A stretch of DNA of 26,272 bases from positions 1-26,272 of the IMG/VR virus record IMGVR_UViG_3300027747_002272; one strand, given 5' to 3'. This document shows positions 1-9,900 of this stretch, piece by piece. The notes beneath the pieces are model-generated. The model saw nothing but the letters and a program-made list of their open reading frames with translations. It was not told the origin of the DNA and made no database searches. The DNA is from a virus. The translations under genes and the position numbers were made by a program. How positions within the stretch are numbered: position 1 is the first letter of the stretch; each line of letters opens with the position of its first letter.

Positions 1-1
1 T

Positions 2-1009
2 ATTACTTGGCCAACTATTCCTGGAAATTATCCAACATTGACAAATAGTGGTGGTGCAACAAGATTGGCCACTACAGTTACTCAAGCAGCCAATGGTTGG
101 TGGAGATTTTCAATATCGATGAATAATGGTTCGAATTCTGGATTAATGTGGCGTGTATATGTAACAACTAACTCAACAACAAACGTAAATGGTTATAGTG
201 TTTATATATGGGGTCCACAATTAGAATTTGGTTTGACTCCAACAACATACATACCAAATACTGGTATATTTACAAATATATTGCCTTTGGCTAACACCAA
301 CATGGTGATGAAAACAGCAGGTACAGGTAACAATTATATTAAAAGTACCTATGATGAAGTTACAGGAAATTTACCCGTAACTGATGGCTTAATTTTGTAT
401 ATGGATCCGATGAAGTTAGAATGTTATCCCGAATCAGGTAACACGGCATATGATTTAAGTTCATCTAAAAATATCATAACATTAAACAATGTAACGTATG
501 ATAAAAATGGTTATTTTGTTTATGATGGATTTAGTTCTTGGGCTAACACAACATATACACAACCAGCATACAAAGGAACTGATACTTTTACATGGAACAT
601 CTGGTTCATTCCAACAAGAATTAATACAGAAATTATTATGGGTAATCGATATTATTTTGGTAATGTTGACAATTTACAATTCGTAAAACTCACATCTATA
701 GGTTGGGAATATTATGATTCAGCTGGTCAACAAGGTGTTCAATCAGGTAATACATACGGAACACCAAACGTCTGGCAAAATGTTACGATGGTGAAGAATG
801 GACCAACATTATCATATTATAAAAACGGAGTCTTTATATTATCATCTACAGTTACTGTAAATATGACTGTGACAAATCCGTTTTATATTGGTGGTGTTGG
901 AGAATATTTCAAAGGCAGTATAGGTATTGTGAATGTTTACAATCGTGCCTTGAGTGTACAAGAAATCTCAGATAATTTTAATGCCTTTAGGTCCAGATAT
1001 GGCATATAG
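2..1009 (+). CDS. LamG-type tail fibre/adhesin protein, 5' partial
   Basis: The reading frame is open at the left edge of the window, so this is the C-terminal 335 residues of a longer protein; the TTG at 38 is an internal Leu codon, not a start. The first ~80 visible residues end a carbohydrate-binding-like beta module with the hallmark GWWRFSISM and YIWGPQLEFG...TTYIPNT, matching modules in the 713-residue protein at 4764. After a linker with the recurring Y-D-E-V motif comes a LamG/concanavalin-A-like domain: V-T-D-G-L-I-L-Y at its start and GSIGIVNVYNRALSVQEI near its end, a typical LamG_3 closing strand. Such modules bind sugars on the surface of phage fibres. It is followed 21 bases later by another structural gene. 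Family assignment is by motif recognition; the structural role is inferred from context. Confidence 0.75.
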   Translation: MTWPTIPGNYPTLTNSGGATRLATTVTQAANGWWRFSISMNNGSNSGLMWRVYVTTNSTTNVNGYSVYIWGPQLEFGLTPTTYIPNTGIFTNILPLANTNMVMKTAGTGNNYIKSTYDEVTGNLPVTDGLILYMDPMKLECYPESGNTAYDLSSSKNIITLNNVTYDKNGYFVYDGFSSWANTTYTQPAYKGTDTFTWNIWFIPTRINTEIIMGNRYYFGNVDNLQFVKLTSIGWEYYDSAGQQGVQSGNTYGTPNVWQNVTMVKNGPTLSYYKNGVFILSSTVTVNMTVTNPFYIGGVGEYFKGSIGIVNVYNRALSVQEISDNFNAFRSRYGI

Positions 1010-1015
1010 ATAACG

Positions 1016-1023
1016 AATAAATA
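1016..1023 (+). promoter_or_regulatory. possible T4-type late promoter AATAAATA
   Basis: AATAAATA matches 7 of 8 bases of the T4 late promoter consensus TATAAATA. It lies 7 bases before the ATG at 1031 and partly overlaps the ribosome-binding AGGA (1023-1026). In T4 transcription starts a few bases downstream of the octamer, so a transcript from here would be nearly leaderless. The call is weak for that reason. Confidence 0.25.
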
Positions 1024-1030
1024 GGATACT

Positions 1031-1489
1031 ATGGCAAAATTACTATCAGGCACACGAATATATGGTACCGCTAACGTAGATTCTACGCTGGCCGTGGGTG
1101 GAACCGTCTATGCTAACAACATAGTTACCACAAACATACCATTGGTTCTGAGTGATATCACCAGCCAATTTGACAATCTGAAATGTGTCTTTAATTTGAC
1201 AGTAGACCAAGCAAACGTAACCAGTATTGTAGATTCTAAAAATCTGGAAGTCGTTGTTAATGGTGCCAGGTTGTCGCCTTATGTGAAACAGATTACATAT
1301 CCATGGATTTTAAATTATGATTCATATAAAGGTTTCAGAGTAGTTAGTTCAAATACATCTTCAAGTTTGATTATATACAATGCACCAGCCCCTGGTGACC
1401 AATCCACGGTAACTATCATAAATAATTCATTGGTAGCTCAAACTAGAAAATATCCATATTCAGCCGCTACAATAGCACTAGGAGATTAA
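1031..1489 (+). CDS. small virion structural protein, IYG/ANV N-terminal type
   Basis: A 152-residue protein. The N-terminus MAKLLSGTRIYGTANVDS resembles that of the giant fibre at 6923 (MAKLTNTTIYGAANI), which suggests a shared attachment or adaptor motif. The middle contains VVNGARLSPYVKQITYPWI, a pattern seen in structural proteins of T4-like marine phages, and the end is YPYSAATIALGD. No catalytic motif, signal peptide or membrane segment is visible. It lies 21 bases after the LamG gene and 4 bases before the 954-residue structural gene, so it is probably co-transcribed with both. A minor virion or fibre-base role is likely but unproven. Confidence is high that the gene is real, moderate for the role. 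Confidence 0.65.
   Translation: MAKLLSGTRIYGTANVDSTLAVGGTVYANNIVTTNIPLVLSDITSQFDNLKCVFNLTVDQANVTSIVDSKNLEVVVNGARLSPYVKQITYPWILNYDSYKGFRVVSSNTSSSLIIYNAPAPGDQSTVTIINNSLVAQTRKYPYSAATIALGD
1480..1485 (+). promoter_or_regulatory. ribosome binding site AGGAGA
   Basis: AGGAGA sits 8 bases before the ATG at 1494 and inside the end of the preceding gene. It fixes the start of the 954-residue structural protein. Confidence 0.7.
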
Positions 1490-1493
1490 ATAA

Positions 1494-4358
1494 ATGGCAA
1501 AGCACGTAATACTTGAAAATTACACATTCACACCATCGTCAAGAACGGTCGTAGTGAATGGTAAGAACATTCGTAGAGAACAGTTGTTATTGATTACCAA
1601 CACAACATCCGGTACAGTAATTTACAACTTCTCGGATCCTAGTCTTGGCGCAACCAGTTACACCAACGCAGCAAACACAGTGACGGGTCAAGAAACTACT
1701 ACTGTTATTTTAAACTATGCAACTGGTTCAATGGCTTCTACAGATAAGTTGGCCATTCTTACAGAAGAAACTTATCAAGAAATGGTACCTGCTGAAACTT
1801 TTCGTGATCCTGTTGATAAGTTCCGTGTATCTCAACCACAAGCTTTGATTGATACCGACTTTGAGTATGGTCCACAACCAACGAAATGGGAATCAGTTAA
1901 TCTATTAAATAATAGGCCTTCTGCTTTCTATGATACTACACAGGGTATTTCCAATATTTCTAGTAACGTCACATTTTATGCTTCTGCTGGTACATATCAG
2001 ATTACAAACGTAACTGCTTCAGGCAAAACTGTTACTGTGGCAATTAATAATACCACAGGTATTACTGCCAACACTCCAATCTTTATTCAAGGTACTTTAG
2101 ATAATGCTAACGCTGACGGATGGTGGATTGTTGAAGGTGTTAATCCTGGTGTAAACTTTACTTATACAACAATTAATACTCCTGCGGCTGCATTGTTTGA
2201 TGTAAATAAAACAATTTTGTTTATGGGAACATTTTATACTGGTGCATCACTACAAACTTCAGGTGCATCAGGTGGTACTATTGTTCTTAACGGTACAGTA
2301 GGTACAGTAACAACTGCTAATGCTCACGGCTTTCGTGTTGGCGATGGTTTTTATGTTACAAACGCTACAGGTAATACAGGACTTTTAAATAGTTCTTTTA
2401 CTGTGGCAAATACTCCAAACACCAATATCTTTACATTCTCTTGTGCTGCAACAGGGACAATTACTGCTCCACAAAATAACTGTATCTATCCAAGATCATT
2501 AGGTTATGTGCAACACAGACCATTTGATGGTGGTGTTCAATTCTCCAACGTATCTCCATATCACGGTTATCAAGTTGTTCGTCAAACTCGTAGACAGTTC
2601 CGTTACCAATCTGGTAAATCAATGCAATTTTCTACCGGTTCAATTTTAAAACCATCAGTTTCTACTGATAACATTACTAGTTCTGGTACAACTGTTACTG
2701 TGACAACCAAGTTTTCTCATGGTCTTGGTGCTAATTCACAAATTATTGTTTCTGGTGCTACAGAAACCGCTTACAACGGATTATTTACTGTAACTGGTGC
2801 AAATACTCCATTACAGTTTACATATACTGCCAATTCAACACCATCAGCTGCTACAGCAACAGGTTTTCCATTGACTGTATCTCCATATTCTTGGTATGGT
2901 GCTGCAAACCGTGTTGGTATGTTTGATAGTCAAAATGGATTCTTTTTTGAATATGATGGTCAAACTTTGTATGCTGTTAAGCGTTCAAGCACTTTACAGA
3001 TTTCAGGTGTAGGTTCTGTTGTTACTGGTAACGGTGCTGTGTTTGGCACAAGCACCAAATTTAGTTCACAATTAAAACCAGGTGATACTATTGTTATTCG
3101 TGGTCAAACTTATTTTGTACAAACAATTACTTCAGATACTTTGATGTACATTTATCCTGAGTATCGTGGTATTACTGCATTAGCTTGTCAAATTTCTAAA
3201 GTAGTTGATTTGCGTGTACCACAATCACAATGGAATATTGATAAGTGTGACGGTACTGGTGCTTCTCTATATAACTTAGATTTAACCAAAATGCAAATGT
3301 TCTATGCCGATTATACATGGTATGGTGCAGGTGGTATTCGTTTTGGATTTAAAAATAATCGTGGCGAAGTTATTTACGCACATCGCATGCCAAATAATAA
3401 CATCAATACAGAAGCGTATATGCGTTCAGGCAACTTGCCTGCTCGGTATGAAACAAACACGATGCCTGTAAGAACTTATTTAACTGCTACATTGGCTGCT
3501 GGTGCAACATCAATGACGGTCAATGATACAACATACTTTCCTTTAGTTGGTGTATTAACTGTTACTGCTCCTGCTGATACTGGTGGTGCAATTGAATATG
3601 TTTATTATACAGGTAAAACTGCTACAACATTTACTGGTCTACAACGTAATGCTGCCAATACCGGCGGTGTTGCTTTAGGTACAAGTACTGCAACAACATT
3701 TACCTATTCTGCTACTGCACCAACTTTGGTTGAATCATTTTCACCAGGTCAAGCATCAACAGTTAGCCATTGGGGTTCTTCTGTAATTATGGATGGTCGT
3801 TATGATAATGATAAATCATTTGTGTTTAACTACGGACAAAACCAACAAGCGCAATATTTAATTCCAGGTCAAAGATATCCTGTGTTTAGTGTTCGTTTGG
3901 CTCCTGCAGTTGATAATGGACAATCTGGTGTATTAGGTCAACGTGAAATTATTAACCGCATGCAGTTGGCACCAGTTTCTTCTGGTGTGTATTCAGCAAA
4001 CAATGCCGTTCGTGCTGAATTAATTTTAAATGGTCGAGTGTCATCTGGCACATTTACACCTGTTGGTGGTTCATCTTTAGCTCAATTTGCTGTTCATGGT
4101 CCTGCTGCTGTAATTAACGGTGGTGAATCCATTTATACCTTCTTTGTACCACCAAACTCTGTTGACACACAAGATTTGACAGCATTACGAGATATTGGTA
4201 ATAGTATTTTAGGTGGCGGAGGATTAACTAATGCTGTTTCTAATACCTCATTAAGTATTTACCCCGATGGTCCAGATATTCTCACATTGTGTATCACTCC
4301 TGTGGGTGGTGCCGCTAACGTTGCTGCTCGTATCAGTTGGTCAGAGGCACAAGCTTAA
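1494..4358 (+). CDS. large virion structural protein of T4-like marine phages
   Basis: A 954-residue protein. The N-terminus (MAKHVILENYTFTPSSRTVV, then IRREQLLLITN and VIYNFSDPSLGATSY) is a signature I recognise from virion structural proteins of T4-like cyanophages. Residues ~175-440 contain three similar beta modules of the form TVT...HG...G..I.V.(G/N)AT...NG.FTV...FTYT. A conserved core at ~571-622 includes VVDLRVPQSQWNIDKCDGTG, then MQMFYADYTWYGAGGIRFGF and MRSGNLPARYE. A further module at ~664-719 (TATLAAGATSMTVNDTTYFP...YVYYTGKTATTFTGLQR) looks inserted into the core. The C-terminus is beta-rich. Arg codons are largely CGT, unlike the AGA-rich neighbouring adhesin genes, which fits an older and highly expressed core gene. 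Exact position in the particle (baseplate or fibre) is not determinable here. Confidence 0.75.
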   Translation: MAKHVILENYTFTPSSRTVVVNGKNIRREQLLLITNTTSGTVIYNFSDPSLGATSYTNAANTVTGQETTTVILNYATGSMASTDKLAILTEETYQEMVPAETFRDPVDKFRVSQPQALIDTDFEYGPQPTKWESVNLLNNRPSAFYDTTQGISNISSNVTFYASAGTYQITNVTASGKTVTVAINNTTGITANTPIFIQGTLDNANADGWWIVEGVNPGVNFTYTTINTPAAALFDVNKTILFMGTFYTGASLQTSGASGGTIVLNGTVGTVTTANAHGFRVGDGFYVTNATGNTGLLNSSFTVANTPNTNIFTFSCAATGTITAPQNNCIYPRSLGYVQHRPFDGGVQFSNVSPYHGYQVVRQTRRQFRYQSGKSMQFSTGSILKPSVSTDNITSSGTTVTVTTKFSHGLGANSQIIVSGATETAYNGLFTVTGANTPLQFTYTANSTPSAATATGFPLTVSPYSWYGAANRVGMFDSQNGFFFEYDGQTLYAVKRSSTLQISGVGSVVTGNGAVFGTSTKFSSQLKPGDTIVIRGQTYFVQTITSDTLMYIYPEYRGITALACQISKVVDLRVPQSQWNIDKCDGTGASLYNLDLTKMQMFYADYTWYGAGGIRFGFKNNRGEVIYAHRMPNNNINTEAYMRSGNLPARYETNTMPVRTYLTATLAAGATSMTVNDTTYFPLVGVLTVTAPADTGGAIEYVYYTGKTATTFTGLQRNAANTGGVALGTSTATTFTYSATAPTLVESFSPGQASTVSHWGSSVIMDGRYDNDKSFVFNYGQNQQAQYLIPGQRYPVFSVRLAPAVDNGQSGVLGQREIINRMQLAPVSSGVYSANNAVRAELILNGRVSSGTFTPVGGSSLAQFAVHGPAAVINGGESIYTFFVPPNSVDTQDLTALRDIGNSILGGGGLTNAVSNTSLSIYPDGPDILTLCITPVGGAANVAARISWSEAQA

Positions 4359-4370
4359 AAGGGGATTAAT

Positions 4371-4757
4371 ATGTCCTCTAGGGATTATATAAGACACGTA
4401 GTAACCGCAAACACTCTACCTAACGGTGCGAGAGTTGGTGATGAGTACTTTGATCCGATTGCCAATAAACTTTATAAGATATTGGCAATCAATGGTACTA
4501 CTGTTACTAGTACAGAGTTGTTGACAAATGGTCCTGCACTAGCAAATAGTTCTATCAATATAGGTAAAGTGAATCTTGTTGGTTATGCACCGACAAATTC
4601 TGCCAATACTGGAACATTAGTGGTATCTGGTGGTGTTGGAGTTTCAGATTCGGTTTATGTGGGAAACAGAATAGGTTTCTCTAACACAAACAATATTTCT
4701 GTATCATATCAAACATATAATCCTGCTACACAAACAATCGATACCTTCTTTGGGTGA
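4371..4757 (+). CDS. small structural protein with SGGVGVS fibre motif
   Basis: A 128-residue protein with a good ribosome site (AAGGGG, 4358-4363) ahead of its ATG. The N-terminal half (residues ~1-60) contains GARVGDEYFDPIANKLYKI, the form of small phage proteins that end in a short beta sheet. Residues ~75-100 carry one copy of the repeat NTGTLVVSGGVGVSDSVYVG, which occurs nine times in the giant fibre at 6923. The C-terminus (YQTYNPATQTIDTFFG) is unrecognised. Placement between two fibre or structural genes and the shared repeat suggest a fibre-associated or connector protein. Function is inferred from context only. Confidence 0.6.
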   Translation: MSSRDYIRHVVTANTLPNGARVGDEYFDPIANKLYKILAINGTTVTSTELLTNGPALANSSINIGKVNLVGYAPTNSANTGTLVVSGGVGVSDSVYVGNRIGFSNTNNISVSYQTYNPATQTIDTFFG

Positions 4758-4763
4758 TAAATC

Positions 4764-6905
4764 ATGGGTATTGTACAAAGACTTACATCTAATGGTACTC
4801 TATACACAGCAGGAACATTAGACGAAGCCACATTCAATCCCAATTCTACATACAGAAAAAATCTATTTCAATCCAGTAATTCTGTTAACACAGGTTATTG
4901 GGCGACAGCTGCTACAACTTTAACACCAAATGCTGGAGTTGCTCCCGATGGAACAATGACTGCAAGTTTAATTGTTGGAAACTCTGGTGCAGCTGGAAGA
5001 AAAGCAATATATCAATACATTTATAATGGCATATACAACAACGTAACATACGTCTATAGTGTTTATTTAAAATCTGCTGGTTTTAAAAACATTAATATGT
5101 GGATTGATACGTTTTATCTTTTGCCTAGTCCGTATAATGGTGCTGGTTGCCAAGTTGATTTAACAAACGGAACAACAAGTGGTTACCCAGGTACAACAGT
5201 TATTCCTATTGGTGATGGATGGTATCGTTGTTATGTTACTGGAACACCGACAAACCTAGGCATATATGGCCTCAACTTTACAATCAGTCTAGGTGAGGCA
5301 AACGGAAACGGAACAGCTGTTGGTGATGGTGTTTCGGGTGTTTATGTTTGGGGTCCTCAACTAGAAATAGGTTATACTGCAACTGTATTTGAACCGACAG
5401 GAGCAAATGCAGTACCTATACCATCGGCAAAATCAAAACTGGATGCTAATGGAAACATATATCTTACTGGTACATATGATGAAGTGACATTTAATCCTAA
5501 CTCCAAGTATACAAAAAATATATTACCATACAGTCAAGATTTTACCAGATGGGGATATCCATCAAACTTTTATGTTGTACCAAATGCAATCGCTGCGCCT
5601 GATGGAACATTAACAGCAAGTAAATTTACAATTCCTGATACTACTCCAGCAAATATCGTACAATATGGTCTGACAGTTCCTCAACCATCAACAAAATATT
5701 ATACATTTAGTGTTCATGTCAAACAATTTGATGTGAATAATCCTTATGTGTGTTTCTATTTTGGTTGTGATTATCCTTTAGGTAATCAATATTCAAATAA
5801 TTTTGGTAATGAAATAACATTTAATTTTAATACGTTAACTTTTGGTGGTACAAGTTTTCCAACTATCAGTACATCATATACAACTTTACCTAATGGATGG
5901 TATAGGTTGGCAATAACTATTCAACCTGTTATTTCGAGTACAACTACCTCAATTAATATTTCATACATAAGAACATATATGTACTCGAACCAAGGATATG
6001 GTCGAGCTGCAGGCACAGCATATTTTTGGGGTACACAGATTGAAGAAGGTACAGTCGCAACAACTTATGTGGCTACTGGTGCCAATGCTGTACCTATTTC
6101 TAATACTGCGGCCAGAATGGAATCTTCAGGTAATCATTATGTATCACAACTGTATGATGAAGTATCTGGTATACCACCAGTAACAGACAGTTTAGTTTTA
6201 TATGTTGATGCAGCTGTACAGAAAAGTTGGCCAGGAAGTGGTTTAATATGGAATGATATAAGTGGTGCAAACAATCACCTTACATTAACAGGAAGTCCAA
6301 CACCAACAGTACATTCATTAGGTTATTTCAATTTTAATGCATCACAGGCAAATCAAAACTTAGGTCAATTTGCTTATGGAATTTCTAATCCTGTACCAGA
6401 ATCAATAAAATTTAATGGAAGAGAACCATTTACTCTAATGGTTTGGGTTAAAATCACAAAAGTAGTTCCACAAAATTCTTATCAGCGTATATTGGATAGA
6501 GATGGTGCAGATTCTGTTACGGGTGTTAGGTCAGGATACAATATATGGACAGATGGTTCTGCTGACGGACTTACACAATATGTATACTCGGAGAGATGGT
6601 GTTATCCGGCTGGAGTTGGTAATGGTAATGTCGGAATTGCAATTCCAACATCACAATTTATCAATCAATGGAATCATTTTACTATAACTTTTGACGGCGA
6701 AAGAACAAGATTGTATAGGAACGGAATTCTAGTTTCATCTAATTCAACACCAGGAAACATATTAAATAATAGTGAATATTATAGTATATTTAAATACGGA
6801 GCCAACAAAGGGTATGTTGGTCAAAATCTAATATACAGTAGAGCTTTAACGGCCACAGAAATATTGGCCACATATGATGCTACGAAACTCAGATACGTAA
6901 ATTAG
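4764..6905 (+). CDS. tail fibre/adhesin with two carbohydrate-binding-like modules and a LamG domain
   Basis: A 713-residue protein built of three units, each introduced by a similar linker: GTLYTAGTLDEATFNPNS (~11-28), GNIYLTGTYDEVTFNPNS (~230-247) and GNHYVSQLYDEVSGIPPV (~456-473). Units 1 and 2 are beta-sandwich modules with TYVYSVYLK or YYTFSVHVK, a DGWYR or NGWYR strand, and endings YVWGPQLEIG...TGANAVP and YFWGTQIEEG...TGANAVP. Unit 3 (~470-713) is a LamG/concanavalin-A-like domain starting VTDSLVLYVDAA and containing FTLMVWVKI, WNHFTITFDGERTRLYRNGI and VGQNLIYSRALTATEI. It is a paralogue of the truncated protein at the left edge. Likely role: sugar-binding part of the tail fibre apparatus. 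No catalytic residues were recognised. It is separated by 6 bases from the previous gene. Confidence 0.75.
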   Translation: MGIVQRLTSNGTLYTAGTLDEATFNPNSTYRKNLFQSSNSVNTGYWATAATTLTPNAGVAPDGTMTASLIVGNSGAAGRKAIYQYIYNGIYNNVTYVYSVYLKSAGFKNINMWIDTFYLLPSPYNGAGCQVDLTNGTTSGYPGTTVIPIGDGWYRCYVTGTPTNLGIYGLNFTISLGEANGNGTAVGDGVSGVYVWGPQLEIGYTATVFEPTGANAVPIPSAKSKLDANGNIYLTGTYDEVTFNPNSKYTKNILPYSQDFTRWGYPSNFYVVPNAIAAPDGTLTASKFTIPDTTPANIVQYGLTVPQPSTKYYTFSVHVKQFDVNNPYVCFYFGCDYPLGNQYSNNFGNEITFNFNTLTFGGTSFPTISTSYTTLPNGWYRLAITIQPVISSTTTSINISYIRTYMYSNQGYGRAAGTAYFWGTQIEEGTVATTYVATGANAVPISNTAARMESSGNHYVSQLYDEVSGIPPVTDSLVLYVDAAVQKSWPGSGLIWNDISGANNHLTLTGSPTPTVHSLGYFNFNASQANQNLGQFAYGISNPVPESIKFNGREPFTLMVWVKITKVVPQNSYQRILDRDGADSVTGVRSGYNIWTDGSADGLTQYVYSERWCYPAGVGNGNVGIAIPTSQFINQWNHFTITFDGERTRLYRNGILVSSNSTPGNILNNSEYYSIFKYGANKGYVGQNLIYSRALTATEILATYDATKLRYVN

Positions 6906-6909
6906 TAAC

Positions 6910-6917
6910 GATAAATA
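6910..6917 (+). promoter_or_regulatory. possible T4-type late promoter GATAAATA
   Basis: GATAAATA differs from the TATAAATA late consensus at one base. It lies 5 bases before the ATG of the giant fibre gene, and no clear Shine-Dalgarno intervenes. If used, transcription would begin at or near the start codon. It may instead be an AT-rich initiation region. Confidence 0.25.
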
Positions 6918-6922
6918 AGAAT

Positions 6923-9900
6923 ATGGCAAAACTAACGAACACAACAATCTACGGCGCAGCAAATATCACAGGTAATGTGGTATCGACTGGTTATGGCTTT
7001 GACATTTCCGCAAATGGTGGAGTAGTAAATCTATCTACGGCCAATTCAATAACGTCTATTACGGTATCTAATAGTGGTGCTGGATATCAATCTGTACCTG
7101 CAATTCTGATTGCAAATCCAACAACTGGTGGTGTTGCAGCAAATGCTAATGCTATAATAAGATTCTCAGGAACAATTGCTGTAGGTAATGTTGGCGCTGG
7201 TTATTCAAATGGTGATTATCTTTACGCAAACGTTGCTGGTTCCAAATCAAATGCTTTATTTCAAGTCACAAGTAATACTGCAACTACTTATGGTACTGGT
7301 GGTATTAATGGTGTTAACTTAATTAGAGCTGGACAATACTACACTATACCACCAGGTTCAACAGGTGCCACTCCATACATAACAATCACCGGCACAACAG
7401 GAACTGGTGTAGGTGCTAACTTACAATCTCTTTCTGGTATCGCAATTGATTCTGTCGAATTCCAAAACTATGGTTCTGGATACGTACAACAACCTTCAGT
7501 AACAATTTCTGGTGGTTCACCAACTACTACATCAACAGCATATGCTATAATTGGAGATTCAGTAACAATTAAAGGTCTTGGTTATTCCACAATCAATCAG
7601 ACTTTTATGACCTTTAAAGGTCCAAATAGCCAATCAGACACATTCAGATTGGGTATTGGTAATGCCTTAACACCAGAATATGTTACATTAGAAAACACAC
7701 AATATGGCCGTTCAAACTTTTATGCTGGTGGTGGTACAAACTCTCAACTATGGCTTGGTGCAACAGGTAGTGGTTATATAAATTTCTCAACAAGAGGTAC
7801 ATCACTAATAACTCAATTTAGGGTTGCAGATACGGCATCAGCAATTAACTATTTACAAGTTACAGGTAATACCATTGGTTCAGGTCCACTCATTTCAGCA
7901 CAAGGTTCTGATACAAATATCGATATATATCTAGCCGCTAAAGGTACTGGTAGAATTAACGTAGCGTCTAAGATGGTTGTTGGTGCTGCCAATGTTAGCA
8001 ATTTCAATTCAACGGCATTATCAGATGGTTTAGTTGTAGCTAATAATGCTACTAGTGGTTCAATTGGATTTGGTGGCACCAATGGCCGTACATTGTCGGC
8101 ATATCAAGGTAGTAGTATAAGTAATTTTGATATGCTGGCCAACCAAGTTTATTATACGGGTGATTTATTAGTTACTGGTAAAATAAGTTCACCTAATGGT
8201 GCAACATCAAATCTAACATTAACAACAACAGCAGCAAACTCGACAGTCTATATTGATAGAACACTCTATTTGGCAAATGCCAACACATCAACAAGCAATT
8301 CAACAGGTGCTTTGATAGTTAATGGTGGTGTTGGTGTATCAGGTAACATATATGTTGGTGGTACTAATGCTGGTGTTAACGGAGTTTACACAGACGTTCT
8401 AAGATATGCTGCGAACGGATTGCCTTGGGTAATGAGTTCTGGTGGTGTTGTTGGTGGTAACGTATCAGCTTCTGGTTGGACAACCAACACAATCTTATTT
8501 GCCAATGCTACTGGATTCTTATCTACTGTTAGTGCTAATTTATCTTATTATGATGCTAATAATACCATAAGAACAGGTGGTTTAATACTTTCTGGACCTG
8601 TATTGGTTCAGAATACAACGCCATCAACCAGTAACACTACAGGTTCATTGGTAGTTTCTGGTGGTGTTGGTGTTTCTGGTAACGTATTTGTAGGTTCTGT
8701 TTATGCTAATACAGGATTTCAATTAGGTTATGCTGCTGATGGTGTTAGTCCAATACAAGGCACATTCAAGTGGAGCGGTCCAAACGTTTCTCCAGCTTGG
8801 TTTGGAATTTATGATTCTACTTCATCAAGATACTACGGAATATCATCATCACTACCTGGATCAATAGCTTCAGTTGGTGGTTATTATTCTGGTATGGGTA
8901 TTAGTGGAACAACATCATCAGCCGGTTCTCCAATATTTGGTGTATTAAACAATACACAATCAGGAAATGGATTGGGTAATACTGCTTTTACCATTTACGG
9001 TGATAGTAAAGTTATTACACTAAGAAATACTTTAGATGACAATCGTGGTAATGCAAACGTTACAGGTAATTTAACTGTGGGTAATTCCACATCATCTATA
9101 TCATCAACCAGTAACACTACAGGTTCATTGGTAGTTTCTGGTGGTGTTGGTGTTTCTGGTAACGTATACATTTCAAATACAATTTCTATATTAACTGATA
9201 GTGCTGGATTAACAAATCGGCCAATTACTATACAAGGTGGTCAATCAGGAACCTTTGGTGCAAGAATTGGTGTTGCTGAAGCTCTTGATTTTTATACAAT
9301 TAATTTTCCAATTTACTTTGCAACATCTGGTGCAAGAACATCTACACAATTTGTTGTTAATGCTACAGCATCGGCTGTAAACTATTTACAAGCATCTGGT
9401 AATACAACAGGTGGTGGTGTAGTATTATCGGCTGCAGGTTCAGATACAAACATTGGTATCAATATCACACCAAAAGGTTCAGGTTCGGTCAATATTACAA
9501 GCACTGCTGTAACTACAAGTAACACAACAGGATCTTTAGTTGTTTCTGGTGGTATTGGTGTTACAGGTAACGTATATCTATCTGCTGCAAATAACTTTGG
9601 TGTCACTTCATCGAGTTTTGGTAGTTATCGTTTAGGTTGGTCTGATAACTACTTATATAGAAGCGGTCAGTTTAATGGTATGGAATTTAGTGGTACCTAT
9701 TTCTCCATTAAACAAGGCCAATTCTTCGTAGAGGCAAACGTTCCTGCTACAGTTAGAAGTTTTATTAATAATGATTCAGGTAATAACACAGTAATTTTTT
9801 ACGCTGGTTCTCCTGTATTGGTTCAGAATACAGCAGCTGCTGTTAGTAACACAACAGGATCTTTAGTTGTTTCTGGTGGTGTTGGTGTTACAGGTAACGT

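Noticed and set aside
38-40. TTG at 38 as a start of the first gene
   Set aside because: The frame is open from base 2 and the upstream codons read as a natural continuation of the module, so the gene is simply cut by the window edge.
498-686. Small plus-strand frame within the left-edge LamG gene (and similar ones at 5998, 6502, 17558 and 20498)
   Set aside because: They are out-of-frame shadows of well-supported genes with no ribosome site.
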